From: an uncultured Spirochaetales bacterium
Lineage (GTDB): Bacteria; Spirochaetota; Spirochaetia; Sphaerochaetales; Sphaerochaetaceae
DNA length: 7,199 bases
NCBI GenBank assembly: GCA_934271365.1
Contig: CAKQRI010000056.1
Span: forward strand, 1 to 7,199
Reading direction: 5' to 3'
Shown: positions 1 to 5,619 of the stretch, piece by piece
Layout: each line of letters starts with the position of its first letter
Position numbering within the stretch: the stretch's first letter is position 1
The notes under the pieces: model-generated
The model's input: only the letters and a program-made list of their open reading frames with translations
Databases searched by the model: none
What the model was told of the DNA's origin: nothing
Translations under genes and position numbers: made by a program

Positions 1-46
1 GTCCCCTTTACAATTTAGGAAACAAGCCTTTAAAATTGCAATGTGA
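1..46 (+). CDS. IS3-family transposase OrfB, C-terminal fragment (window edge)
   Basis: Only the last 14 codons are visible, in the frame starting at base 2; they translate as SPLQFRKQAFKIAM and end in TGA at 44-46. IS3-family OrfB proteins (DDE integrases with an rve domain) very often end with a Ser-Pro-x-Gln-Tyr/Phe-Arg motif a dozen residues before the C-terminus, and this fits. The catalytic DDE residues lie outside the window. The stop is followed at once by the terminal inverted repeat, which supports the reading. The gene converges on the interrupted DUF3990 gene. An alternative reading is that this is a left end, with AAAGGGG on the minus strand as the orfA ribosome binding site; I judge that less likely. 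Confidence 0.6.
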   Translation, partial: SPLQFRKQAFKIAM

Positions 47-74
47 CTATGTCCAACAAAATGGGGTCACATCA
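1..74 (+). mobile_element. Right end of an IS3-family (IS150-group) insertion sequence, partial
   Basis: Bases 51-65 read GTCCAACAAAATGGG, which as I recall it matches the inner part of the IS150-type terminal inverted repeat (CCCATTTTGTTGGAC on the other strand). The outer tip ends in CA at 71 or 74, as IS3-family ends do. Just inside it, the plus strand carries what looks like the last codons of the orfB transposase with a stop at 44-46, only 4 bases before the repeat, the usual layout of an IS3-family right end. The element continues to the left of the window, so its length, orfA and other terminus are unseen. It lies inside the 3' part of the DUF3990 gene. The exact boundary (71 or 74) and target duplication cannot be fixed without the left end. 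Confidence 0.75.
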
Positions 75-496
75 TAAGCACGTGTGATGTAAAGCTGCAA
101 AGTACGGGCAGTCTGGTCATCAGCTATTTTACCGCCAATTATGTCAAACTTGGCATACTGTTCCCTGATATCTTGAAACAAAGTTCTTCTACGGTTTGAG
201 GCAACAAAATGAAGCCAGTTTCTGTCTGCAGCATTGAACATATGAATAGCAATATCTTCGTTTAAATGAAGTCTAAAAACAGAAATGTAACCGGATGTTG
301 TGCCAGAAAGCAGTCTTCCTTCATTTATCTGTTTATTCACAGACAGCGGAACAAAACTCTGAGCCTGCTTGTAGGAACTTGTGACATAGAAACCACATCC
401 AAAATCCTTGCCTTGTTTGCATTTGTTAAGATCAATTTCGGACACCTGTGTGAAACTACCATGATAGAGCAGCATTCCGTTTGTTAATGTCAGCAT
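47..496 (-). CDS. DUF3990 family protein (ADP-ribosyltransferase-like), 3' end truncated by IS insertion
   Basis: The 149-residue frame has the N-terminal marks of DUF3990: LLYHGS at about residues 9-14, DFGCGFYVT at 31-39, a W-x-x-F-V-x-x-N-R segment at 94-102, and D-x-x-x-G-x-x-A-D-D leading into LQLYI at 118-137. DUF3990 is, to my knowledge, grouped with the ADP-ribosyltransferase fold; the His of YHGS and the Tyr of GFYVT would be its H and Y motifs. The frame leaves homology at about residue 141, where the IS begins; the last 7-8 residues and the stop are IS sequence. The usual C-terminal block of the family, likely carrying the third active-site motif, is missing. The start at 496 overlaps the DUF3791 stop (ATGcTGA) behind a GAGGTG site; an internal ATG at 475 is possible. 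Probably a non-functional remnant. Its role as a toxin is inferred, not shown. Confidence 0.8.
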   Translation of the reverse strand: MLTLTNGMLLYHGSFTQVSEIDLNKCKQGKDFGCGFYVTSSYKQAQSFVPLSVNKQINEGRLLSGTTSGYISVFRLHLNEDIAIHMFNAADRNWLHFVASNRRRTLFQDIREQYAKFDIIGGKIADDQTARTLQLYITRAYDVTPFCWT

Positions 497-714
497 ACGG
501 AAACACCTCGATTCTTCAGCATTTCCTCAACATCATCCAAGGCGCACTCATAGCTACTCAAATGCAGGGAATCATAGCATCTGGCTATAAATCCAAACAC
601 ATCATTATCCTTAAATATCTTCGTGCAAGCTTCGGGGGATTTTTTCCATTTGGATTGAGCCATACGGAAAACCCAGCACTGCATATCGGCAATTTCAATC
701 TGATGTTCACCCAT
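490..714 (-). CDS. DUF3791 family protein, likely partner of DUF3990
   Basis: A 74-residue, helix-rich soluble protein with no signal peptide. The pattern of an N-terminal helix with aromatic residues (about 12-23), a KIFKDNDVFGFIARCYDSLH core at about 32-51, and a C-terminal 'DDVEEMLKNRG' helix is that of DUF3791, normally 60-75 residues long. The start chosen is the ATG at 714, because a perfect AAGGAGG lies 9 bases upstream; the in-frame upstream ATG at 765 would add 17 residues across that site. The stop overlaps the start of the DUF3990 gene by 7 bases, so the two are probably translationally coupled. DUF3791 and DUF3990 are commonly found side by side; an antidote role for DUF3791 is inference. 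The gene itself appears intact although its partner is broken. Confidence 0.8.
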   Translation of the reverse strand: MGEHQIEIADMQCWVFRMAQSKWKKSPEACTKIFKDNDVFGFIARCYDSLHLSSYECALDDVEEMLKNRGVSVC

Positions 715-723
715 AGGACCATA

Positions 724-730
724 CCTCCTT
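724..730 (-). promoter_or_regulatory. Ribosome binding site of the DUF3791 gene
   Basis: On the minus strand this reads AAGGAGG, a full match to the Shine-Dalgarno consensus, 9 bases before the ATG at 714. It decides the start against the longer frame beginning at 765. Confidence 0.8.
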
Positions 731-750
731 GAGTACAATTCCCTAATTAA

Positions 751-759
751 AGTATAGCA
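751..759 (-). promoter_or_regulatory. Candidate extended -10 promoter for DUF3791-DUF3990
   Basis: The minus strand reads TGCTATACT here, an extended -10 (TGn plus TATACT, 5 of 6 to consensus), about 37 bases before the DUF3791 start. No good -35 is found 16-18 bases upstream, which an extended -10 can tolerate. A second TATAAT-like hexamer lies about 20 bases further upstream. Based on consensus matching only. Confidence 0.4.
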
Positions 760-765
760 CAACAA

Positions 766-990
766 GTGCCAGAATTATATACACAAACTAACCAAGTCAC
801 TTGAGGGGGTTCATTGTAATACTAAGTGCAATAAAAGATGACGAGAGCGTACTAAGTTTTACAAACAGAGTAAGAACAGGTACTATAGAGATATCCATTC
901 ATCGCTGGGCCTCCCAAAAAGAGAGCACAACAATTGGATTACAGTCAATGTAGTATAGATACTGGGTACTTCTTCCTCTAAAGCATGCTG
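766..990. other. Intergenic gap between barrel operon and DUF3791 module
   Basis: About 225 bases with no convincing gene. The plus strand has an open frame from 792 to 953 that has no good start codon (treated separately). The minus strand has a 33-codon frame starting near 900 behind a GGGAGG placed 13 bases away; its peptide is mostly Leu/Ile/Ser/Thr and I do not credit it. A small symmetrical element AGTAT-AG-ATACT at 952-963 lies 28 bases past the last barrel gene, but it is too weak and lacks a T-run, so no intrinsic terminator is identified. Confidence 0.5.
792..953 (+). other. Short open frame of unknown significance, possible gene remnant
   Basis: A 53-codon frame with a natural-looking amino-acid mix (a stretch reads DDESVLSFTNRVRTGTIEIS, followed by HRWASQKESTTIGLQSM) ends at TAG 951-953. 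There is no in-frame ATG except the last codon. A GAGGGGG sits at 803-809 but is followed only by ATT/GTA codons. It runs opposite to all neighbouring genes. It could be the eroded end of a former gene, a gene with an unusual start, or chance. I do not recognise a family. Confidence 0.2.
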
Positions 991-1608
991 CTAAAGGACG
1001 AATCCACCACCAGCAAAAACATCGAGACTCCAGCCATTCCAGCTTTCAGAGAATACAGGCATGCTATATGCAAAGCCAAACTTGAAATATGAGTGCCTAT
1101 TCTTCACAGCTATTCCAAGATCCGCAATAAAGCCCTTCTCATCAAATGTAACAAACTCAACCTTATCCTTGCTGTTCTTATCATTTGTTGTTGCTGCTCT
1201 ATAGCCTTTCCAGGTAAATAGCCCATCAAAAAAGAATCCCCATGTATCTCCAAAGAGCTGTATAAAAGAAAGACCTCCATTGAGATTCCATACAAGATCT
1301 CCATTAGTGCGGCGAGAGAATGTAGAACCATCCTCTCTATGCATATTGATGATAAAGCTGGATGAAGCAGAACCTATTACGCCAAGCCTTACCTGAGAGA
1401 ATGGATAGAAGGCAATCTCAAAAGATGGTCCTAGAGTATTGAGATACTTTGCGTTGTTATAATCCTTGCCACCTGCAATGCCAGTGATAGCATCGCTAGA
1501 TAGATAATTCCTTCCAGAAGTAAGTCCTATTCCACTCCAGAGCTCTGGCTTTGCAGATAGAGATGTGATAGAGATAAGAACCAGTAAAACAGCAATTAAC
1601 TTCTTCAT
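991..1608 (-). CDS. Predicted outer-membrane beta-barrel protein (205 aa), last gene of operon
   Basis: The N-terminus is a clear Sec signal peptide (MKK, a Leu/Ile/Val core, then SLSA with cleavage before KPELW at about residue 19-20) and has no lipobox Cys. The mature part of about 185 residues alternates polar and aromatic/hydrophobic residues with Gly-rich turns, as in a small (perhaps 8-strand) barrel. Examples are FEIAFYPF, VRLGVIGSA, GLSFIQLFG, TWGFFFDGLFTW and SYFKFGFAYSM. It ends in a hydrophobic strand, AGGGFVL, of the type recognised by the BAM machinery. The ATG at 1608 is preferred over an in-frame GTG at 1617, because AAGAGG at 1617-1622 is then placed 8 bases upstream. The gap to the preceding gene's stop is 1 base, so translation is probably coupled. 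No known family recognised; function (structural, channel, adhesin) unknown. Confidence 0.75.
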   Translation of the reverse strand: MKKLIAVLLVLISITSLSAKPELWSGIGLTSGRNYLSSDAITGIAGGKDYNNAKYLNTLGPSFEIAFYPFSQVRLGVIGSASSSFIINMHREDGSTFSRRTNGDLVWNLNGGLSFIQLFGDTWGFFFDGLFTWKGYRAATTNDKNSKDKVEFVTFDEKGFIADLGIAVKNRHSYFKFGFAYSMPVFSESWNGWSLDVFAGGGFVL

Positions 1609-1609
1609 A

Positions 1610-2290
1610 TCACTCACCTCTTCTTCCTATCTTATAGCCAAGCCCTATATAGCCACCAGCTGTAAGCATGGTGTAGTTTGCATTGTACCACTGCTTGCTA
1701 TTATTGAGATAATACTCCATCAGATGGGCATCATAGAGCATTCCGAATGTCACGAAGAAATCTCTTGTGATGAATAGATTGCCATAGAGCTCTGCCTGAA
1801 GTCCTACAATGACAGAATCTCTGAAACAATCAAAAGAGCCTACAGATCCACGGAGTGCAATGCCGAGATCAAATGGCCCTACTACAGCTCTGAAGATAGG
1901 ACCGATGCCTAAAAAGAACTTCATCTTCGACGATGATAACATGTCGTACTCTTTATAGTCCCAGTCAGACCAATCAGAACCATTCTTCTCAGGCTTATAT
2001 ATGTTCTCCTTAAAAGCCCATCCATCTGAATAACTGAGAGAAAGACCAGTTCTACCCATTTCACTGAAGAAGAGATCAATATCTGCATTCATTCCGTTAT
2101 TGAATCTCTTGATATATGGATTCTCTGCTCTCCATTCAAGCCAGGCAGACCCTGCATTTCTCACCATAGGCTCAGAATACACATTGGTATCATAAGAGAA
2201 GAGATATGCACCCCTTAGATAGAGAGAAGGAGATGCAAAAACAGACACAGATAACAAAAACAGACTAAATAAAACAGCAGCTCTCTTCAT
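1610..2290 (-). CDS. Predicted outer-membrane beta-barrel protein (226 aa)
   Basis: It starts with a Sec signal peptide (MKRAAV, hydrophobic core, VFA cleavage before SPSLYLRG at about residue 19). The mature protein is rich in Tyr, Trp, Phe and Gly and shows many alternating segments (SLYLRGAYLFSY, MNADIDLFFS, TGLSLSYSDGWAF, FRAVVGPFDLGIALRGSVGSF, LQAELYGNLFI, FFVTFGMLYDAH). This suggests 8-10 transmembrane strands. The frame can be extended upstream to 2377, but that region overlaps the preceding gene. The ATG at 2290 is chosen because it begins the signal peptide and follows GGAG (2297-2300) by 6 bases. The end is unusual: after the last strand (YIGLGYKI) it closes with GRRGE rather than a hydrophobic/aromatic residue, and those codons also form the ribosome binding site of the next gene. 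Overall topology is similar to its downstream neighbour, but I cannot claim clear homology by eye. Confidence 0.72.
   Translation of the reverse strand: MKRAAVLFSLFLLSVSVFASPSLYLRGAYLFSYDTNVYSEPMVRNAGSAWLEWRAENPYIKRFNNGMNADIDLFFSEMGRTGLSLSYSDGWAFKENIYKPEKNGSDWSDWDYKEYDMLSSSKMKFFLGIGPIFRAVVGPFDLGIALRGSVGSFDCFRDSVIVGLQAELYGNLFITRDFFVTFGMLYDAHLMEYYLNNSKQWYNANYTMLTAGGYIGLGYKIGRRGE
1617..1622 (-). promoter_or_regulatory. Ribosome binding site deciding the start of the 205-aa barrel gene
   Basis: The minus strand reads AAGAGG, followed after 8 bases by the ATG at 1608. It lies within the last codons of the 226-aa gene (Arg-Gly of GRRGE), so that gene's odd C-terminus and this site share bases. It argues against the in-frame GTG at 1617, which would overlap the site. 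Confidence 0.6.
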
Positions 2291-2291
2291 C

Positions 2292-3476
2292 TTACACTCC
2301 AACAGAGAAGCCGAATCTGGCTTCTGTAGCATTCTCACTCTCAGTGAATGGATTCTTATAGACATAGCCAATCTCATAGAACAGACGGCAGTAATTATAG
2401 ATTACGAATTCAGCTCTGAATCCAGCACTTGCAACCCACTCATTGATGCAATCGCCATTGGTGTTGTTAATCACATCACCTATGCTGAATGCAACATCAT
2501 GAAACAGAGATATGAATGGGTAGAAGTCCTTATTATGAATCTGAGGTCCATATATATTTATATATGTCCTATCTGTAATCAGATGCCTTGTAGGAAGTGC
2601 TGTAACACCAAAGAGATTGCAATCATTCTCTAAATAATAAGGAACCTTATCTCCCCAGATATAACGATAAGTCAGATCAGTACCAATGACAGCACTGAGA
2701 TATGTCAGAGAAGGATTCCTTCTCTCATTAACAGCGAATAGCGTCTTAGCTGCAGATAGCCTATTCCATACAATCCTGAAATCCACTTTCTTATCATCAA
2801 GCATTGATATGAATGGAATAGAGCTTCTGAAATATGATGTAAGCTTAAATCCATCCTTACGTGTAATCATATCTCTCATGAAATCAAAATCTAATGCTGC
2901 AGAATAGAATGTATGTACAGAAGATCTGTCTCCTGATAGCTCAGGATAAGCCGTCCATGAAGATGAAGGGAACCTCTCCTCACCTAGGCTCTTCTGGAAT
3001 GCACCTTCTGTATTTGAGCCATCATACATGAAGAACAGGCGCTCATATGCTCTCTCGAATCTCCCTCCAAATGATAGTGATACAGAGAGCATATCATTAT
3101 CTGAAAGAGATGTCTTAAAAAAGCCCTGGCGGAATAAGAGATTGAACTCATCAAAATGCACAGAATAGTCGCGGGCCTTATCACTAGAGAACTCTGATAA
3201 CAGCTCTGGATACTCTGAGTACAGCCTGCCAGTGTCTGGATCCTGATTGAGTGTTCTATATACAAGGCCATTATCTAAGCGGAATGTAAATAGAGTGCTG
3301 TTTCCACTGATGAAATCTGGCATAGGGAAATTGAACTGATAAAGAAGAGATGAGGGGAATATCCCCTTTGCAAACTCAGGCTCAGTCCTGATATCTAGCA
3401 CATGGTAACCAAATCCAATAGCAAACAGGGATGATGCAACAACTAAAACCAAACAGAAAGATATAAGCTTCTTCAT
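2292..3476 (-). CDS. Predicted outer-membrane beta-barrel protein (394 aa), paralogue of the 401-aa neighbour
   Basis: A Sec signal peptide (MKKLISF, hydrophobic core, SLFA cleavage at about residue 19) leads a 375-residue mature protein of alternating beta strands. There is no lipobox, since the Cys at residue 8 lies within the hydrophobic core. Its last third matches the upstream gene product without gaps: residues 303-338 (R-x5-GPQ at 308-312 region, then D, Y, I, L and V-x-N) against 307-342 there. A weaker block then follows (about 356-378 versus 360-382), and both end in similar final strands (EARFGFSVGV versus EVRFYVSV). The N-terminal strands after the signal also line up (a NFP/YFP motif at about 49-57). 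The start at 3476 follows GGGGGTGA by 4 bases. It lies 14 bases after the upstream stop and 1 base before the next start. Porin-like transport or a surface structural role is possible; no named family recognised. Confidence 0.75.
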   Translation of the reverse strand: MKKLISFCLVLVVASSLFAIGFGYHVLDIRTEPEFAKGIFPSSLLYQFNFPMPDFISGNSTLFTFRLDNGLVYRTLNQDPDTGRLYSEYPELLSEFSSDKARDYSVHFDEFNLLFRQGFFKTSLSDNDMLSVSLSFGGRFERAYERLFFMYDGSNTEGAFQKSLGEERFPSSSWTAYPELSGDRSSVHTFYSAALDFDFMRDMITRKDGFKLTSYFRSSIPFISMLDDKKVDFRIVWNRLSAAKTLFAVNERRNPSLTYLSAVIGTDLTYRYIWGDKVPYYLENDCNLFGVTALPTRHLITDRTYINIYGPQIHNKDFYPFISLFHDVAFSIGDVINNTNGDCINEWVASAGFRAEFVIYNYCRLFYEIGYVYKNPFTESENATEARFGFSVGV

Positions 3477-3490
3477 TCAATCACCCCCGC

Positions 3491-4696
3491 TCATACTGAT
3501 ACATAGAATCTGACTTCAGCATTCTGCCACCAGCCTGGATTCCACTGCCATATGCCTCTATTAAAATCATATCCGAAATTGTATTCAAATCTTATGAATC
3601 CAAAGAGCCTTAAATGAAATGTTCCGCTAATACTGCTCAACAACTCTGATGCTACTGTGCTTTGGGCTACTTCATTAACAACATGTCCCCAATAAATATT
3701 ATTATTCAAAGCTAGCTCTATATATGAATAGCAGTCTCCAGCAATGAACTGTGGACCTGAGAAATGTAACCAGATTCTATCTCCAGCAGAAGCTCTCAAT
3801 CTATCTCCTGGAATCTTATGTTCAGGAACAACATCGCCTCCGACATAAGATGCATAGTTAGAATGGCCTACATACATATTCATCCAATTCTTGCCATCAT
3901 TCTGCTTAATAGAGAAAAGAGTCAGTCTCTCATCAAGATAGCCATATACTCTCCAGAAATCAGAAGTGATTCCTTTAGGTGTAACTGTATTACCAAGCCA
4001 TGATGGGCCATATTCAAATATTAACTCTGCATAAGCTCCATCCCTTGAATCATGAGCAGTATCTTTATATAGATACCAGTATGTTGCAAGTTGCAGATAA
4101 TTATTCCAGGCAATATGATTATCCTGAAGCCAAGGCATTCCAGGCAGCACAGAACCTAAACCAAAAGGAGCCTTACTTGAACCATCTGGATTAACAAAAA
4201 CCGTGGAACTATAAGAATTATCAAGAACACCATTATACTCTAAAGCCATAGAATATCTGGTATTCCATGCTGCTCTCACATAAACAAGCGGTCCACTTTC
4301 AGATACAGGATTAGTTCCAAATCCCTGCTGAAGGAAGAAATGCATATAGGATCTCGGATTGAAATAATGTCCACCTATGTACTTTGTCCAGTCAACTTCA
4401 CTCTCTTTTAAATACCAGCGAGGCACTCCTCTATCATAGCTATACCATTCAGGAATCCAATTATCAGAAAAAGAGAATTCAAACTCACTTTTGAATTCAG
4501 CATTATGCTTATAGTTTTTAATTAATGGAAAATAAGTCTCAAAGCTGAAATTAGTTCCAAGAGGGAGCATTCCAATCCCAAATCCATTAAGTCCGTTGCT
4601 TATCCCATTAATAGCTGTTGAAAATGTAAAAGAGTCCGCAAATAATGCAAAAGAAACTAAAAAACATAGAAGAAGCAATCCTGCCACTTTTCTCAT
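3491..4696 (-). CDS. Predicted outer-membrane beta-barrel protein (401 aa), first gene of operon
   Basis: Signal peptide MRKVAG plus a Leu-rich core, ending ALFA with cleavage before DSFTF at about residue 20. The mature 381 residues are very rich in Trp, Tyr, Asn and Gly, with amphipathic strands (NFSFETYFP, EFKSEFEFSFSD, YMHFFLQQGFG, RYSMALEYNG, AYAELIFEYG, IRFEYNFGYDF). It ends in a canonical final strand, VRFYVSV. The GPQ motif at 314-316 lies in a block shared with the next gene, so the two are probably diverged duplicates. The start at 4696 is the only ATG that keeps the signal peptide; a weak TGGGA (4704-4708) sits 7 bases upstream. As the first gene of the four-gene unit it is served by the AT-rich region to its right. 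Function unknown; the length would suit a 16-18-strand barrel. Confidence 0.75.
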   Translation of the reverse strand: MRKVAGLLLLCFLVSFALFADSFTFSTAINGISNGLNGFGIGMLPLGTNFSFETYFPLIKNYKHNAEFKSEFEFSFSDNWIPEWYSYDRGVPRWYLKESEVDWTKYIGGHYFNPRSYMHFFLQQGFGTNPVSESGPLVYVRAAWNTRYSMALEYNGVLDNSYSSTVFVNPDGSSKAPFGLGSVLPGMPWLQDNHIAWNNYLQLATYWYLYKDTAHDSRDGAYAELIFEYGPSWLGNTVTPKGITSDFWRVYGYLDERLTLFSIKQNDGKNWMNMYVGHSNYASYVGGDVVPEHKIPGDRLRASAGDRIWLHFSGPQFIAGDCYSYIELALNNNIYWGHVVNEVAQSTVASELLSSISGTFHLRLFGFIRFEYNFGYDFNRGIWQWNPGWWQNAEVRFYVSV

Positions 4697-4764
4697 AAAA
4701 TTATCCCATCAAAAAAGTACAATAATATATTCACAGAAATTTAATAAACGACACTTCTGGGCAA

Positions 4765-4792
4765 TAAATATGTAGCATACAATTAATATCAA
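4765..4792 (-). promoter_or_regulatory. Candidate promoter of the four-gene barrel operon
   Basis: On the minus strand TTGATA (4787-4792, 4 of 6 to the -35 consensus) is followed after 16 bases by TATTTA (4765-4770, only 3 of 6 to the -10 consensus). The start would lie about 60 bases before the first ATG at 4696. In such AT-rich DNA chance matches are common, so this is tentative. Confidence 0.25.
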
Positions 4793-4805
4793 ACATTTAT
4801 GCTAC
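4772..4805. repeat. 8-bp perfect inverted repeat in the barrel-operon upstream region
   Basis: GTAGCATA (4772-4779) and TATGCTAC (4798-4805) are exact reverse complements separated by 18 AT-rich bases; the arms are 26 bases apart centre to centre. The best -35-like hexamer for the barrel operon (TTGATA, minus strand, 4787-4792) lies between the arms. This is the layout of a regulator binding site or a looped operator. With a long A/T loop it is a poor terminator. Its function is inferred from position only. Confidence 0.4.
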
Positions 4806-4939
4806 CACAGCAAATATTATTACATATGTCCTAAAATAAAATCAGATAATAATTACCTTAATTATTAAAGCTATACTCGATAATCTTATTATCATTGATT
4901 ATTCATAAACTAAAGAAAATATTCCAAATATCTATTGCA

Positions 4940-5611
4940 TTATCTAACAGCTTTTCTGAAAACATCAATATTATTACTGTAATCAGTAATTTTTCCCCTA
5001 AATAAACTTGATGTTCCACACACGAAAATACTTGCTCCATACGTCCTCAATTTACAACCATTTGAGGGAGTTATGTTTCCATCTACCTCTATAAGAATAT
5101 TGTCCTTATTTTTTTCTCTAAGAAACTTTTGAATCCGAGCAGCTTTTTCTAAAGTACTTGGAACTATTTTCTGCCCCGCAAACCCAGGATTTACTGTTAA
5201 CATGTTTATACCATCAATATAATCCAATACTTCTTCTAATACATAAATTGGCGTTGCTGGATTTATAGCCAGAAATCGCTTACAACCAAAAGGCACTAAC
5301 CAATCTAGCGTTCTCTGGACCTGGCAAGTACTTTCGTAATGAATAGAAACTATGTCATTTTCTTTTATTCCTATCCACTGTAACTTATATTCAGGAGAAT
5401 TAATCATCAGATGCAAATCCAACGGTATTTTTGTCAGCTCTCTTAATCCTCGAATATAATCCACTCCCAATCCAAAATTAGGAACAAACTCTCCATCCAT
5501 AACATCAATATGTAGATATTCAATACCTTTATCCTCGAATATATTGATAATATCTTTCAAATTAATTAAATCTGCACACATCATCGAGGCAGAAATTTTA
5601 GTTTCATTCAT
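4940..5611 (-). CDS. Ribulose-phosphate 3-epimerase family protein (Rpe/AlsE-like)
   Basis: A 223-residue TIM-barrel epimerase of full family length. Visible motifs in order: KISASMMCADL (5-15), HIDVMDGEFVPNF (34-46), DLHLM (65-69), IHYES (90-94), a NPATPI segment (117-122), MLTVNPGFAGQK (137-148) and EVDGN (175-179). A final GASIFVCGTSSLF (192-204) forms the phosphate site. His34, Asp36, His67 and Asp177 are the expected metal and catalytic residues. Rpe interconverts D-ribulose 5-phosphate and D-xylulose 5-phosphate in the cytoplasm; AlsE acts on allulose/fructose 6-phosphate. The SMMCADL start, EVDGN and GTSSLF are nearer to my memory of AlsE (SLMCMDL, EVDGS, GTSGLF) than to housekeeping Rpe (SILSADF, VDGGI), so substrate is open. 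It starts 8 bases after the dehydrogenase stop, with a weak ribosome binding site. Its place behind a dehydrogenase and a cytidylyltransferase points to a role in making an alditol precursor. Confidence 0.88.
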   Translation of the reverse strand: MNETKISASMMCADLINLKDIINIFEDKGIEYLHIDVMDGEFVPNFGLGVDYIRGLRELTKIPLDLHLMINSPEYKLQWIGIKENDIVSIHYESTCQVQRTLDWLVPFGCKRFLAINPATPIYVLEEVLDYIDGINMLTVNPGFAGQKIVPSTLEKAARIQKFLREKNKDNILIEVDGNITPSNGCKLRTYGASIFVCGTSSLFRGKITDYSNNIDVFRKAVR

Positions 5612-5619
5612 AATACCAT

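Larger units (their letters stand above)
4697..4939. other. AT-rich intergenic region between glycan module and barrel operon
   Basis: This 243-base stretch has no open frame of note and is strikingly AT-rich. On the minus strand it must hold the end of the upstream transcript and the start of the barrel operon. Candidate minus-strand promoters are TTGATA (4787-4792), 16 bases, TATTTA (4765-4770), giving a leader of about 60 bases, and a TATATT at 4724-4729 with no good -35. A small hairpin GATAAT-ctt-ATTATC lies at 4879-4893. It is only A-T rich and lacks a U-run, so I do not call it a terminator. Confidence 0.5.

Noticed and set aside
1..50. Left end of the IS with AAAGGGG (minus strand) as ribosome binding site for orfA just outside the window
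   Set aside because: The plus-strand frame ending SPLQFRKQAFKIAM-stop right before the repeat fits an IS3-family OrfB C-terminus better. The left-end reading stays possible until the flanking sequence is seen.
481..732. Plus-strand open frames opposite DUF3791, and likewise at 266-487, 1565-1777, 2686-2907, 3818-4194 and 5745-6322
   Set aside because: They are mirror frames of well-supported minus-strand genes, with no family signature and no independent ribosome binding sites.
490..765. Longer DUF3791 start at 765
   Set aside because: The extra 17 residues do not fit the family, and the AAGGAGG at 724-730 sits correctly for the ATG at 714.
801..902. 33-codon hydrophobic minus-strand frame (start near 900) as a small membrane protein
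   Set aside because: The ribosome binding site spacing (13 bases) is poor, the start directly follows a stop, and composition is low complexity with no supporting context.
2291..2377. 29-residue N-terminal extension of the 226-aa barrel protein
   Set aside because: It overlaps the preceding gene and would bury the signal peptide; the ATG at 2290 with GGAG 6 bases upstream is the natural start.
2984..3271. Minus-strand overlapping frames inside barrel genes (also 1110-1331)
   Set aside because: Off-frame shadows rich in Ser/Gln/His, lacking any recognisable domain, and wholly inside genes with clear signal peptides.
4879..4910. Fur-box-like AT palindrome and small hairpin GATAAT-ctt-ATTATC
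   Set aside because: Matching to the 19-base Fur consensus fails over most of its length; the hairpin is pure A-T plus one G-C, with no T-run, as expected by chance in such DNA.
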